Assembly: GCF_006228385.1 (NCBI RefSeq)
Contig: NZ_CP039852.1
Coordinates: 620,001 to 684,000 of the forward strand
DNA length: 64,000 bases
Origin: Salinimonas iocasae
GTDB taxonomy: Bacteria; Pseudomonadota; Gammaproteobacteria; Enterobacterales; Alteromonadaceae
Direction: 5' to 3'
Shown: piece after piece, positions 28,218 through 36,214 of the stretch
Layout: each line of letters starts with the position of its first letter
How positions within the stretch are numbered: position 1 is the first letter of the stretch
Position numbers and translations under genes: made by a program
The notes under the pieces: generated by a model
What the model saw: only the letters and a program-made list of their open reading frames with translations
Databases searched by the model: none
Told to the model about the DNA's origin: nothing

Positions 28218-28850
28218 GTGAGTGGCAATAAAACCGCTTTAGTCTTGGGGTCGACGGGTTTGGTCGGACGAGCGCTGGTAAAAAAACTGCTGGCAGACAA
28301 CCGCTACAAATCGATTGTCTGTCTGGTACGCAGGCCTTTGCCTGAGCGCTATTTTGATGATCCGGAAAGAAAACTGTCGCCTATCGTCATCGACTTTTCT
28401 GATTTCCAGGATTATCAGGGGTACTTTAGCGTTGACCACGTTTACTGTTGTCTGGGCACCACAATCAAAGCGGCGGGTAGCCGAGCAGCGTTCAGAAAGG
28501 TCGATTTTGAGTATGTTCACGTTGCCGCACAACTTGCCCGCGCTCAACGTGTAAAAAGCTTTGTCTGGATTTCATCGGTTGGTGCAGATGCTGGCAGCCG
28601 GCAGTTCTACCTGCGAGTGAAAGGCGAGCTGGAGAATGCCATTATGCGTATGCCGCAATTAAACCATGCAGCGGCGGTGCGGCCTTCATTATTGTTAGGT
28701 TCGCGCGACGAAACGCGGTTCTTAGAAGGTATCGGTCAGAAACTGGCACCCTTGTTCAGAAAAGTACTAGTGGGGCGGTTTAAGAAGTACCGGCCTGCTT
28801 ATGCCTCTGAGGTCGCGTCTAAAATGATTCAGCTTCAAAGATTTTCCTGA
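28218..28850 (+). CDS. NAD(P)-binding protein (atypical SDR, HTATIP2-like)
   Basis: This 210-residue Rossmann-fold protein has the NAD(P)-binding motif LGSTGLVGRALV at residues 10-21 and later FVWISSVGADAGS, matching the atypical short-chain dehydrogenases related to HTATIP2/YwnB. The start is GTG at 28218 after AGGATG. Its TGA overlaps the ATG of trmN6 (ATGA), so the two are translationally coupled. The biochemical role is unknown. Confidence 0.82.
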   Translation: MSGNKTALVLGSTGLVGRALVKKLLADNRYKSIVCLVRRPLPERYFDDPERKLSPIVIDFSDFQDYQGYFSVDHVYCCLGTTIKAAGSRAAFRKVDFEYVHVAAQLARAQRVKSFVWISSVGADAGSRQFYLRVKGELENAIMRMPQLNHAAAVRPSLLLGSRDETRFLEGIGQKLAPLFRKVLVGRFKKYRPAYASEVASKMIQLQRFS

Positions 28851-29575
28851 TGGCCCGGGGCTTTAAATGTAAACAGTTTTTTGTTGCGCATGATTTATGC
28901 GCGATGAAGGTCAGTACAGATAGTCTTATTCTGGGGAGCTGGGCATCAACAGAGGGCACACAGCAGGTTTTGGATGTAGGATGCGGCTCAGGAATTCTAT
29001 CGTTGATGATGTGTCAGCGCTCAGCACAGGATGCGAAGATTCTTGCTATTGACGTTGACCCTCACGCCGTTGAGCAAACACAAATAAACGCCAGTAACAG
29101 CCGCTGGGCAAACAGAATAGATGTCCGGCATTGCGAACTTGCCGCGCTAACCCACCCTCAGTTAGCTGATACGATTATTTGTAATCCGCCTTATTTCACC
29201 AACACCAATGTAGGTAATGCCGAACATCTGGCGCAGTCCGTATCACGTCAGACAGCCCGACATCAGGGCAGTCTTTCGTCGCAGGACTTGTTCTTTCATA
29301 CAGCCAGATTGTCATCATCCAAAACCCGTTTATCATGCCTGTATCCAACGCCACAACGTGAAACTGTGCTAACTCATGCCAGGCAATACGGCTGGCAGTT
29401 GAGCCGGGAGCTAATGGTGTTTAACCATCGGGGGGCCCGGTCTCACGTATCAGCATTTGAGTTTTCCAGGCAAGCTGTTACCGCGACGAAAGAAACCCTG
29501 ATTATAAAAAATGAGCAAAACGCCTATACCGATGAATACAAAACATTGTGCAAAGATTTTTACCTGGCGTTCTAG
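28850..29575 (+). CDS. trmN6: tRNA1(Val) adenine-37 N6-methyltransferase
   Basis: TrmN6 (YfiC) uses SAM to methylate N6 of A37 in tRNA1(Val). The 241 residues contain the SAM-binding motif VLDVGCGSGILSLM and the N6-adenine catalytic motif NPPYF, together with the family opening FKCKQFFVAHDLCAMKVSTDS in adjoining segments. The ATG overlaps the preceding stop. E. coli YfiC is 245 residues. Confidence 0.93.
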   Translation: MARGFKCKQFFVAHDLCAMKVSTDSLILGSWASTEGTQQVLDVGCGSGILSLMMCQRSAQDAKILAIDVDPHAVEQTQINASNSRWANRIDVRHCELAALTHPQLADTIICNPPYFTNTNVGNAEHLAQSVSRQTARHQGSLSSQDLFFHTARLSSSKTRLSCLYPTPQRETVLTHARQYGWQLSRELMVFNHRGARSHVSAFEFSRQAVTATKETLIIKNEQNAYTDEYKTLCKDFYLAF

Positions 29576-29602
29576 CAAAATCATAATGCGAGGGAATATC
29601 CT

Positions 29603-30109
29603 GTGGAATCGCTAACATCGGTTATTGCTGAAGGGTTCGGCGCGCTGGCTGTTGTATTTAACTTTATCGGTTATCGTCAGAACGAGGTGAACCGTTACCG
29701 GGCGATTTCGGCGGTTGCATTGTTATGTGTCAGCATACATTTCTTTATGCTTGATGCGATGGCCGCAGGGGTAGGTTGCCTTATCGCAAGTGTAAGAAAT
29801 GTCGTTGCTCTGAAGTATCGAAGCGCGCTCATCCTGTATTTTTTTGTCGCGCTGAATATCATTTTTCTGCTAATCGAATGGTTTGTTTTAAAGCACGATG
29901 CGATCATTTTTATTGCCTATACCTCTTCGCTAATCTTTACTGTAGGCTCAATCGTTATTGAGGATGCCAAACGTATCCGGCAATGGTTTCTACTGGCAGA
30001 AAGTCTCGGGCTAATTTATGCTGTGCTGGTGGGCAGTCTTTTCGGTACCATTTTCAACCTCAGTAACCTCACCAGTATTGTGCTCAAGTTGTACCGGGAA
30101 CGTCATTAA
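29603..30109 (+). CDS. ygjV: YgjV family inner-membrane protein
   Basis: This 168-residue protein is predicted to have five or six membrane helices covering most of its length. The opening EGFGALAVVFNFIGYRQ and the segment CLIASVRNVVALKYRS are characteristic of YgjV. GAGGGA precedes the GTG at 29603. Function is unknown; it may be co-transcribed with trmN6, 27 bases upstream. Confidence 0.82.
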   Translation: MESLTSVIAEGFGALAVVFNFIGYRQNEVNRYRAISAVALLCVSIHFFMLDAMAAGVGCLIASVRNVVALKYRSALILYFFVALNIIFLLIEWFVLKHDAIIFIAYTSSLIFTVGSIVIEDAKRIRQWFLLAESLGLIYAVLVGSLFGTIFNLSNLTSIVLKLYRERH

Positions 30110-30227
30110 ATAAAAAAGCAATAACCTGATAAAGGTATAGTTAATTATAACTGAGTATCGCTTGCGCAATTTATGAACAGCGCGGCCTTTTCTACACTAA
30201 CGATAGATCGATTAAAGGTTTATCGTA

Positions 30228-30713
30228 ATGCAACTGGATGGCACGCCTTCTTCCTCACAAACTGTTAAGCCCAGCAATGTCACGCCATTGTTTCGGCGAG
30301 AGCGTGTGCGCCTGCATGACGGACAGACAACCAGCAAGGCGCTTGAAAGGCGCTGGAATAATCGACTGCAACTACTACTAAAGGCTGAATTTTCTTTGCA
30401 AAGGGCGAATCGCTTGCGCGCGTTTTCCCTCACCCTTATAGTGATAGCCGCATTAACGTTAGGTTTTTCACTCTACACAGCGCCTGTTGTTTCGCCGTGG
30501 GTGTTTATTGCAGAAGTCAGCATCATTGCTCTGGGTAGCATTATGTTACCGGCATGCCTCTGGTTTTCTAAAGAGTGCCGTCGTCATCGTGACCAGTTGT
30601 CCCGTAAGTTTTACGAGAGCAACCATGAGGTCGAATACAGGGATGACGCGCTGGTACTTATCAATCGTAGTACATACACGGCAGTAACAAAGGTGTTATT
30701 TACGGACATCTGA
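30228..30713 (+). CDS. Unknown two-helix membrane protein at the head of the cellulose operon
   Basis: I do not recognise this 161-residue protein. Residues 1-65 are polar, rich in Arg and Lys, and probably cytoplasmic. Two membrane helices follow (about 67-85 and 91-111), then a polar tail containing RDDALVLINRSTYTAVTKV. One base separates its TGA from the TTG start of bcsA, so it belongs to the cellulose operon. It is not BcsQ, BcsE, BcsF, BcsG or BcsD by sequence. A role in assembling or regulating BcsA is inferred from position only. AAAGG precedes the ATG at a loose distance. Confidence 0.7.
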   Translation: MQLDGTPSSSQTVKPSNVTPLFRRERVRLHDGQTTSKALERRWNNRLQLLLKAEFSLQRANRLRAFSLTLIVIAALTLGFSLYTAPVVSPWVFIAEVSIIALGSIMLPACLWFSKECRRHRDQLSRKFYESNHEVEYRDDALVLINRSTYTAVTKVLFTDI

Positions 30714-30714
30714 T

Positions 30715-32919
30715 TTGGTAAGAAGCCATGCGGGAAGGCGTGCTTTTGTAAGCTTTAACGTCTTTTTTCTGTTCTGCCTGACAATTTTGAGTATTGCATT
30801 GCTAGTCCCCATGGATTCGGCAGGGCAGATTGTGGCATCTTACAGTCTGATTATGCTGATTCATATCAGTGCCCGCGAAGCCACGCACTTTCACCGTTAC
30901 CGCCATTATTTCCGACTTTTTGCCCTGCTGGTGGGACTCGCTCTTACCGTTCGCTATCTACTATGGCGGGGATTTTATACCCTGGGTACAGCGGATATTG
31001 TTTCGCTCATCGCCATGTGGATGCTGTTTCTGGCAGAGATCTATGCGGGAATTACACACATTATCAGCTGTCTGGTCAATGCATCGCCGCTGACGCGTCC
31101 GGACAAAACACTCGCTGAGTTTCCCTCTGAATCTTTACCTACGGTTGATGTGTTGGTGCCCTCGTATAATGAGCCTCAGGACATTATTGAAGTCACTCTG
31201 CGCGCCGCCAGACAAATGCATTATCCCACGGACAAATTACGTGTTTACCTGCTGGATGACGGGGGGACACTGCAAAAGCGTACACAGGACAATGAGCTGG
31301 CTGCCCAGGAGGCGATACACAGGGCGAAGGCGCTTAAGAAGTTATGCAGACGAGTAGGTGTCGGCTATATCAGTCGGGATAAAAACGAACGGGCAAAAGC
31401 AGGAAACGTGAATCACGCGTTGGGTGAGACCCATGGCGATCTCGTGGTCATACTTGATGCCGACCACGTGCCTACTGCTGATTTTCTTAACTATACCGTA
31501 CCGTGGATGCTGTCTAATCCTAAGACCTTTCTGGTACAAACGCCGCACTTTATGGCAAACCCTGACCCGGTGGAGCGAAACTATTTTTCTGCTTTTACAC
31601 GAATGCCGTCTGAAAATGATATGTTTTACGGCACTATTCAGCGAGGTCTGGATTTCTGGAATGCCTCGTTTTTTTGCGGTTCTGCGGCAGTACTGCGGCG
31701 TTCGCATCTGGATCAGGTAGAAGGGCTGTCTGGACAGTCGGTGACAGAAGATGCTGAAACAGCGTTCGACCTGCACGCGATGGGTTATGAATCGGTATAT
31801 GTTAACCGCCCCATGGTAAGCGGCCTGGCCCCGGAAACGCTGGATGCCTTTATTCAGCAGCGTATGCGCTGGGCGCAGGGGATGACCCAGATTCTGCTGC
31901 TAAAGAAGCCGCATAACGCACAGGGCCTGTCCTGGTTCCAGCGCTTTGGCTATCTCAGTTCAATTTTGTTCTGGCTTTTCCCTTTTGCCCGCATTGTATT
32001 TTTGTTTATGCCGCTGGCTTATCTGGTGTTCGGGCTGCAGATTTACCGTGCGTCATTAATTGAGATTATTGCTTTTACGCTGCCACATGTTATCGCAACC
32101 TATCAGCTTTCCACACTGCTTTTCGGCAGAACGCGATGGCCGCTGGTCTCTGAGCTGTACGAAATTCTGCAGTGCGTGTTTACCTTCCGGGCTTTGCTGA
32201 AGGTGTTTCGCAATCGCACTGCGCCATCATTTGTCGTGACACCGAAAGGGGAGAGTCTGGAGAAAAGCTTTATCTCTCCGTTATCCGGCGTGTTTTATGG
32301 ATTAATCGCATTTACTCTGGCAGGCACAGCGGCAGGCCTTGAAAAACTGGTCAGTGATGCACTGACCCGCGAGCTTACCGTAGTGGTGTTGTTCTGGAAT
32401 GTGTTTAATCTGATATTGCTGGTCAGCGTGCTGGGAGTATTGATTGAGCGACGCCAGGTTCGTGAACAGTCCAGATTGCCAGCCAGTGACGAGGTTACAT
32501 TACAGGGTGAGGACGGGCGCGCCTGGGTTGGTCAGGTCAACGATATGTCACTGGGGGGCGCGCGCATAAGGCTTCAGGCAAAATGGCAGCAATTGCCTGA
32601 GCATGTATCACTTATCGGCTGGTCTGCTTCGGCCAGAAAAAATGTGGTATTGCCCTGCAAGTTATTGTTCTACGACCCATCTACCGGCATAGTCCGTTTC
32701 CGCTTTATCAGGGAATCAGATAAAGTATGGGATGATATTATTGGTTATACCATGGGTGACAGTCGACGCTGGCAAAGTTTTCAGCGGCGACGTATGCGGC
32801 CTGTATCCTATTGGTACGGCTTCAGGCATGTATTAAATGTGAGTTTCAGACCCGTCCTCCTGCATAGCTGGATGCAGCTGAAGCGCATGTGGGGCCAGGA
32901 AAAAGCAGTTAAGGAATGA
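30715..32919 (+). CDS. bcsA: Cellulose synthase catalytic subunit BcsA
   Basis: BcsA polymerises glucose from UDP-glucose and threads the beta-1,4 chain through the inner membrane. The 734 residues show four N-terminal helices, a GT2 domain with LLDDGG, LDADHVP, VTEDAE and the processive signature QQRMRW, four further helices, and a C-terminal PilZ domain. The PilZ c-di-GMP motif RxxxR is present as REQSR, with NDMSLGG following, so activation by c-di-GMP is expected. It is shorter than E. coli BcsA (872). The best start is TTG at 30715, directly after the previous stop; no good ATG lies before the first helix. Confidence 0.95.
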   Translation: MVRSHAGRRAFVSFNVFFLFCLTILSIALLVPMDSAGQIVASYSLIMLIHISAREATHFHRYRHYFRLFALLVGLALTVRYLLWRGFYTLGTADIVSLIAMWMLFLAEIYAGITHIISCLVNASPLTRPDKTLAEFPSESLPTVDVLVPSYNEPQDIIEVTLRAARQMHYPTDKLRVYLLDDGGTLQKRTQDNELAAQEAIHRAKALKKLCRRVGVGYISRDKNERAKAGNVNHALGETHGDLVVILDADHVPTADFLNYTVPWMLSNPKTFLVQTPHFMANPDPVERNYFSAFTRMPSENDMFYGTIQRGLDFWNASFFCGSAAVLRRSHLDQVEGLSGQSVTEDAETAFDLHAMGYESVYVNRPMVSGLAPETLDAFIQQRMRWAQGMTQILLLKKPHNAQGLSWFQRFGYLSSILFWLFPFARIVFLFMPLAYLVFGLQIYRASLIEIIAFTLPHVIATYQLSTLLFGRTRWPLVSELYEILQCVFTFRALLKVFRNRTAPSFVVTPKGESLEKSFISPLSGVFYGLIAFTLAGTAAGLEKLVSDALTRELTVVVLFWNVFNLILLVSVLGVLIERRQVREQSRLPASDEVTLQGEDGRAWVGQVNDMSLGGARIRLQAKWQQLPEHVSLIGWSASARKNVVLPCKLLFYDPSTGIVRFRFIRESDKVWDDIIGYTMGDSRRWQSFQRRRMRPVSYWYGFRHVLNVSFRPVLLHSWMQLKRMWGQEKAVKE

Positions 32920-35189
32920 AAATGAGAACAATGCTGACAGGCGCATTTATAGCCCTGCTGATGACCTTTACAGCGTTTGCGCAACAAACATCACAGACGC
33001 GGCTTTCTTCCTTTTACCCCGGTGACAGTACATTGCGTTTGCAGGGTAAGCAGGACAGCGTCACACTGGCTTTACCTCTGGCGGCCGGGCAGGAAGTAAA
33101 AAATGCAGCTATCAGTATCGAAGCGGTCAACTCCAAAGCACTGATAAAACCCCGCTCCATTCTAAATGTGCGGTTTAATAATGCGACTATCGGGCAGATT
33201 CACCTGGATCCCGAGCGCCCCTCTATCAGCTCTCAGGTAACCATTCCGGCCAGCCTGTGGCGGTCAGGGTTTAATAACCTGACATTTGCGGTCAGCCAGC
33301 ATTACGCGAACCAGTGTGTGGATGGTGGGGCGCCGGAATTGTGGAGCGAAATAAATCTCTATAATTCGATGCTGTCGGTCACCACGCAGCGGGCACAGGC
33401 TTCGCCGGTAATACAGGATTTATCCGGATTTTTCTCTCCGGGTATCGGTGCACAAGATAATGTCACACTGGTGACAGTGAAAGATGACGACGACAGTATT
33501 TTTACGCATAGCCTGCCAGGGGTGGCCCAGGCCCTGGCTCTGCGTAACCAGTACAAGCCGTTGAGCATCACTTATCAGGAGGCAGCCAGTAAGCCGGCGC
33601 TTCCACCACTGCCGGATGCAGGGAAATGGGATGACGCCCTGGCGCAACGCTATCAGAAAAGTAGCTGGTATATGGCTGAGACTAAGGCAGACCAGGTACA
33701 CGCGTTAATCGGAACTCGCTCAGCATTAAAGCCATTCCTTAGCGATGCATTGCATCAGCGTATATCCGGTCCGTTCCTCGCGATGGACCAGACCCCCCAG
33801 GTAAAAAGTGAGCAAACCACGCTGGTTGAAGGGACAACCCGGTTAATTGTTTCGGGTGAGACTGCAGAGCAGGTTCGTCAGGCAGCGCTGACATTAGGGC
33901 TTATGGATGATGCGCTGAACCCTGATTCAGTGCTCCAGATAGATGCGGAGGAAAGTAGCAAGGTGTCGCTTTCGGGTCGCTCACTTCGTCCTGGTCAGCA
34001 GTATACCTTTGCACAGATTGGTCAGCGCGATATCGTCATGCGCGGTGAGGACAGCTTTTCACAACCCCTCACTTTTCATCTGCCGGCTGACTTTTATGTG
34101 CCGGAGAACGCCAGCGTTTCACTTAAACTTGATTTTGGCTATGGCGCGGCTTTCGGACCCGGTTCAATGATGAATATTCTGGTTAATGATGAGCTGGTGC
34201 ATGGGTTAACGCTGGATAATCCAAACGGTCAGTCTTTTCAGGATTACGCGCTTGAAATACCCGCACGACATTTGCGTGGTGGGATAAACACGATTAATTT
34301 TGATGTTGTTATGCGCGCCCCGGTAACCGGGCAGGCATGCGATGACATCAGCGGTTCTCACCTGATATTTCAGGTCAGAAACAGTTCTGAGATTGAGTTT
34401 CCTGAGGCAGGACAGGTAGCGACCCAGCCGGATCTGGCATTATTCAGAGATACCGCTTTTCCGTTTGCCAGAATCAACAACGACGATCCCGTTGCTATAT
34501 ATATTAATGACGAAGGCATGACCAGCGCTGCGCTGACCTTATCGGCTAAGCTGGCCCAGGTTGCTGGTATGCCGCTGCCTGATATCCAAATTGAACAGGG
34601 TTTGCAAAGCAGCCTGACTGATAATGCGATTATTTTAAGCACACCGGAAGCGTTACCGGATACATTCTCCTCTGATTACACAACGTCTTTAACTGCTACA
34701 AAGCGCTGGCCTTACCGGCTTCAGAACGAGCTGCATAACCGGATCCGCCGGGTTGCGGATGATAAGGGACACGCCCCTTTAACCACCAGAGGGGCGACCA
34801 CACAGCAAAGCGGGCTGGAAGATATGGCCGTGTTGATTGCAGAAAAAAACCCGGCGTCTGAGAGTACGGGCAATGTTTATATCATTGCTACCCAGACACC
34901 TGAACTCATGACTACCCGCATCAATGAGCTGGTGAGCCTCAGTCTGTGGGGACAGATGGCAGGAGATTTTTTCAGCTGGCAGGATGCAGAAAGCCCTTTA
35001 CTGGCAATGCAGGTGGCAGATCAGTTTGAGATGGGGGAGGCCGGAAATGGCTGGCTCTCTTTACGCATGTGGCTGTCGAATAACCCCTGGTACTGGCTGG
35101 TAGGGGTCGCTTTGATAGTGATTATCAGTACCTTTATTGCGGTACTGCTATTGCGCCGCAGAAATAAAGCGATGACGGAGCAGTGGTAA
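32916..35189 (+). CDS. bcsB: Cellulose synthase regulatory subunit BcsB
   Basis: BcsB is the periplasmic partner that guides the nascent glucan and completes the BcsA channel through its C-terminal anchor. The 757-residue protein has a signal peptide ending at FAQQ, two repeats of carbohydrate-binding/flavodoxin-like modules, and a C-terminal membrane helix (WYWLVGVALIVIISTFIAVLLL, about 726-747) followed by basic residues. Its ATG overlaps the bcsA TGA and its TAA overlaps the bcsZ ATG, so translation is coupled across three genes. Confidence 0.93.
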   Translation: MKMRTMLTGAFIALLMTFTAFAQQTSQTRLSSFYPGDSTLRLQGKQDSVTLALPLAAGQEVKNAAISIEAVNSKALIKPRSILNVRFNNATIGQIHLDPERPSISSQVTIPASLWRSGFNNLTFAVSQHYANQCVDGGAPELWSEINLYNSMLSVTTQRAQASPVIQDLSGFFSPGIGAQDNVTLVTVKDDDDSIFTHSLPGVAQALALRNQYKPLSITYQEAASKPALPPLPDAGKWDDALAQRYQKSSWYMAETKADQVHALIGTRSALKPFLSDALHQRISGPFLAMDQTPQVKSEQTTLVEGTTRLIVSGETAEQVRQAALTLGLMDDALNPDSVLQIDAEESSKVSLSGRSLRPGQQYTFAQIGQRDIVMRGEDSFSQPLTFHLPADFYVPENASVSLKLDFGYGAAFGPGSMMNILVNDELVHGLTLDNPNGQSFQDYALEIPARHLRGGINTINFDVVMRAPVTGQACDDISGSHLIFQVRNSSEIEFPEAGQVATQPDLALFRDTAFPFARINNDDPVAIYINDEGMTSAALTLSAKLAQVAGMPLPDIQIEQGLQSSLTDNAIILSTPEALPDTFSSDYTTSLTATKRWPYRLQNELHNRIRRVADDKGHAPLTTRGATTQQSGLEDMAVLIAEKNPASESTGNVYIIATQTPELMTTRINELVSLSLWGQMAGDFFSWQDAESPLLAMQVADQFEMGEAGNGWLSLRMWLSNNPWYWLVGVALIVIISTFIAVLLLRRRNKAMTEQW

Positions 35190-36214
35190 TGAAAAGGCTT
35201 ATAGGTGTTGTCGCCCTGACTGCGCTGCTGTTGTCGCTGGGATGTAGTGAAAAAGAGCAAAGCCCGTTCAGTAAAGACTGGGAAGTGTTCGCAGAGCGTT
35301 TTTATGAGCGCGGCAGAATAGTTGATACCGGTAATGATGACATCTCCCACAGTGAAGGGCAGGGCTATGGCATGCTGTTTGCCGCTGTTGCCGGCGATAA
35401 GATGCGTTTTGATGAGATGTGGCGATGGACGCGGCAAACCCTGCAGCGTAGTGACGGTTTATTCAGTTGGCGCTACCGGCCTTGTCCTGAACATAACTCT
35501 GCCTGTGTAGATGATCCGAACAATGCTACGGACGGTGATATTCTGATTGCCTGGGCGCTTCTCAGAGCGGCGCAGGTGTGGGATAGCCAGACCTACCGAC
35601 AACAGGCGGTTACTATACTCAATGCCATTGAAGATAAGCTGGTGGTAAAGCGACACAATACACTGTTGCTATTGCCTGGCGAAGAGGGCTTCATGCATAG
35701 TGATCATGTGGAGCTTAATCTAAGCTATTGGGTCTTTCCTGCCTTCAATGATTTTTACAGGTTAACAGGCCAGCCGATCTGGCAGTCATTGCAGGCTGAA
35801 GGCGAAAAGTTGGTTCGTCAGGCCCGGTGGGGGGAGCACAAGCTACCTACAGACTGGATGACTTTCTCGCAAAGTAAATTGTCTCCTGATAATTCGCAGC
35901 ACACGTTGTACGGCTATAACGCGTGCCGAATTCCGCTGTATCTGGTGTGGCAGGACAATTTTGACGCCTCTTCGTTAACTCCGTTTCTGGCGTTTTACGA
36001 CCAGGAAGTAGTACCTGCGACAGTAGATGTTAAAACAGGTGAAATGGCGCAGTATAGCTGGTCAGCGGGGATGGAAGCAGTGGCAGGCGTGGTATCTTAC
36101 CGGGCGGGCCAGGCACCCAGACGCCCGGCCTTCACACTGGGCGATGAGCGTGATTACTATTCTGCCAGTCTGATAATGCTCAGTGAGCTGGTACTACTGG
36201 ATACGCAGCGCTGA
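35189..36214 (+). CDS. bcsZ: Endo-1,4-beta-glucanase (GH8), lipoprotein form of BcsZ
   Basis: BcsZ trims periplasmic cellulose and is needed for normal export. The 341 residues contain a GH8 domain with the acid catalyst Glu56 in SEGQGYGM, followed by FSWRYRPCP and YNACRIPLYL. Unlike the soluble enteric enzyme, the N-terminus ends in a lipobox (LSLGC, Cys19) followed by Ser, predicting an outer-membrane lipoprotein. GGAG precedes the ATG at 35189, which overlaps the bcsB stop; the in-frame GTG at 35183 is less likely. Confidence 0.92.
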   Translation: MKRLIGVVALTALLLSLGCSEKEQSPFSKDWEVFAERFYERGRIVDTGNDDISHSEGQGYGMLFAAVAGDKMRFDEMWRWTRQTLQRSDGLFSWRYRPCPEHNSACVDDPNNATDGDILIAWALLRAAQVWDSQTYRQQAVTILNAIEDKLVVKRHNTLLLLPGEEGFMHSDHVELNLSYWVFPAFNDFYRLTGQPIWQSLQAEGEKLVRQARWGEHKLPTDWMTFSQSKLSPDNSQHTLYGYNACRIPLYLVWQDNFDASSLTPFLAFYDQEVVPATVDVKTGEMAQYSWSAGMEAVAGVVSYRAGQAPRRPAFTLGDERDYYSASLIMLSELVLLDTQR

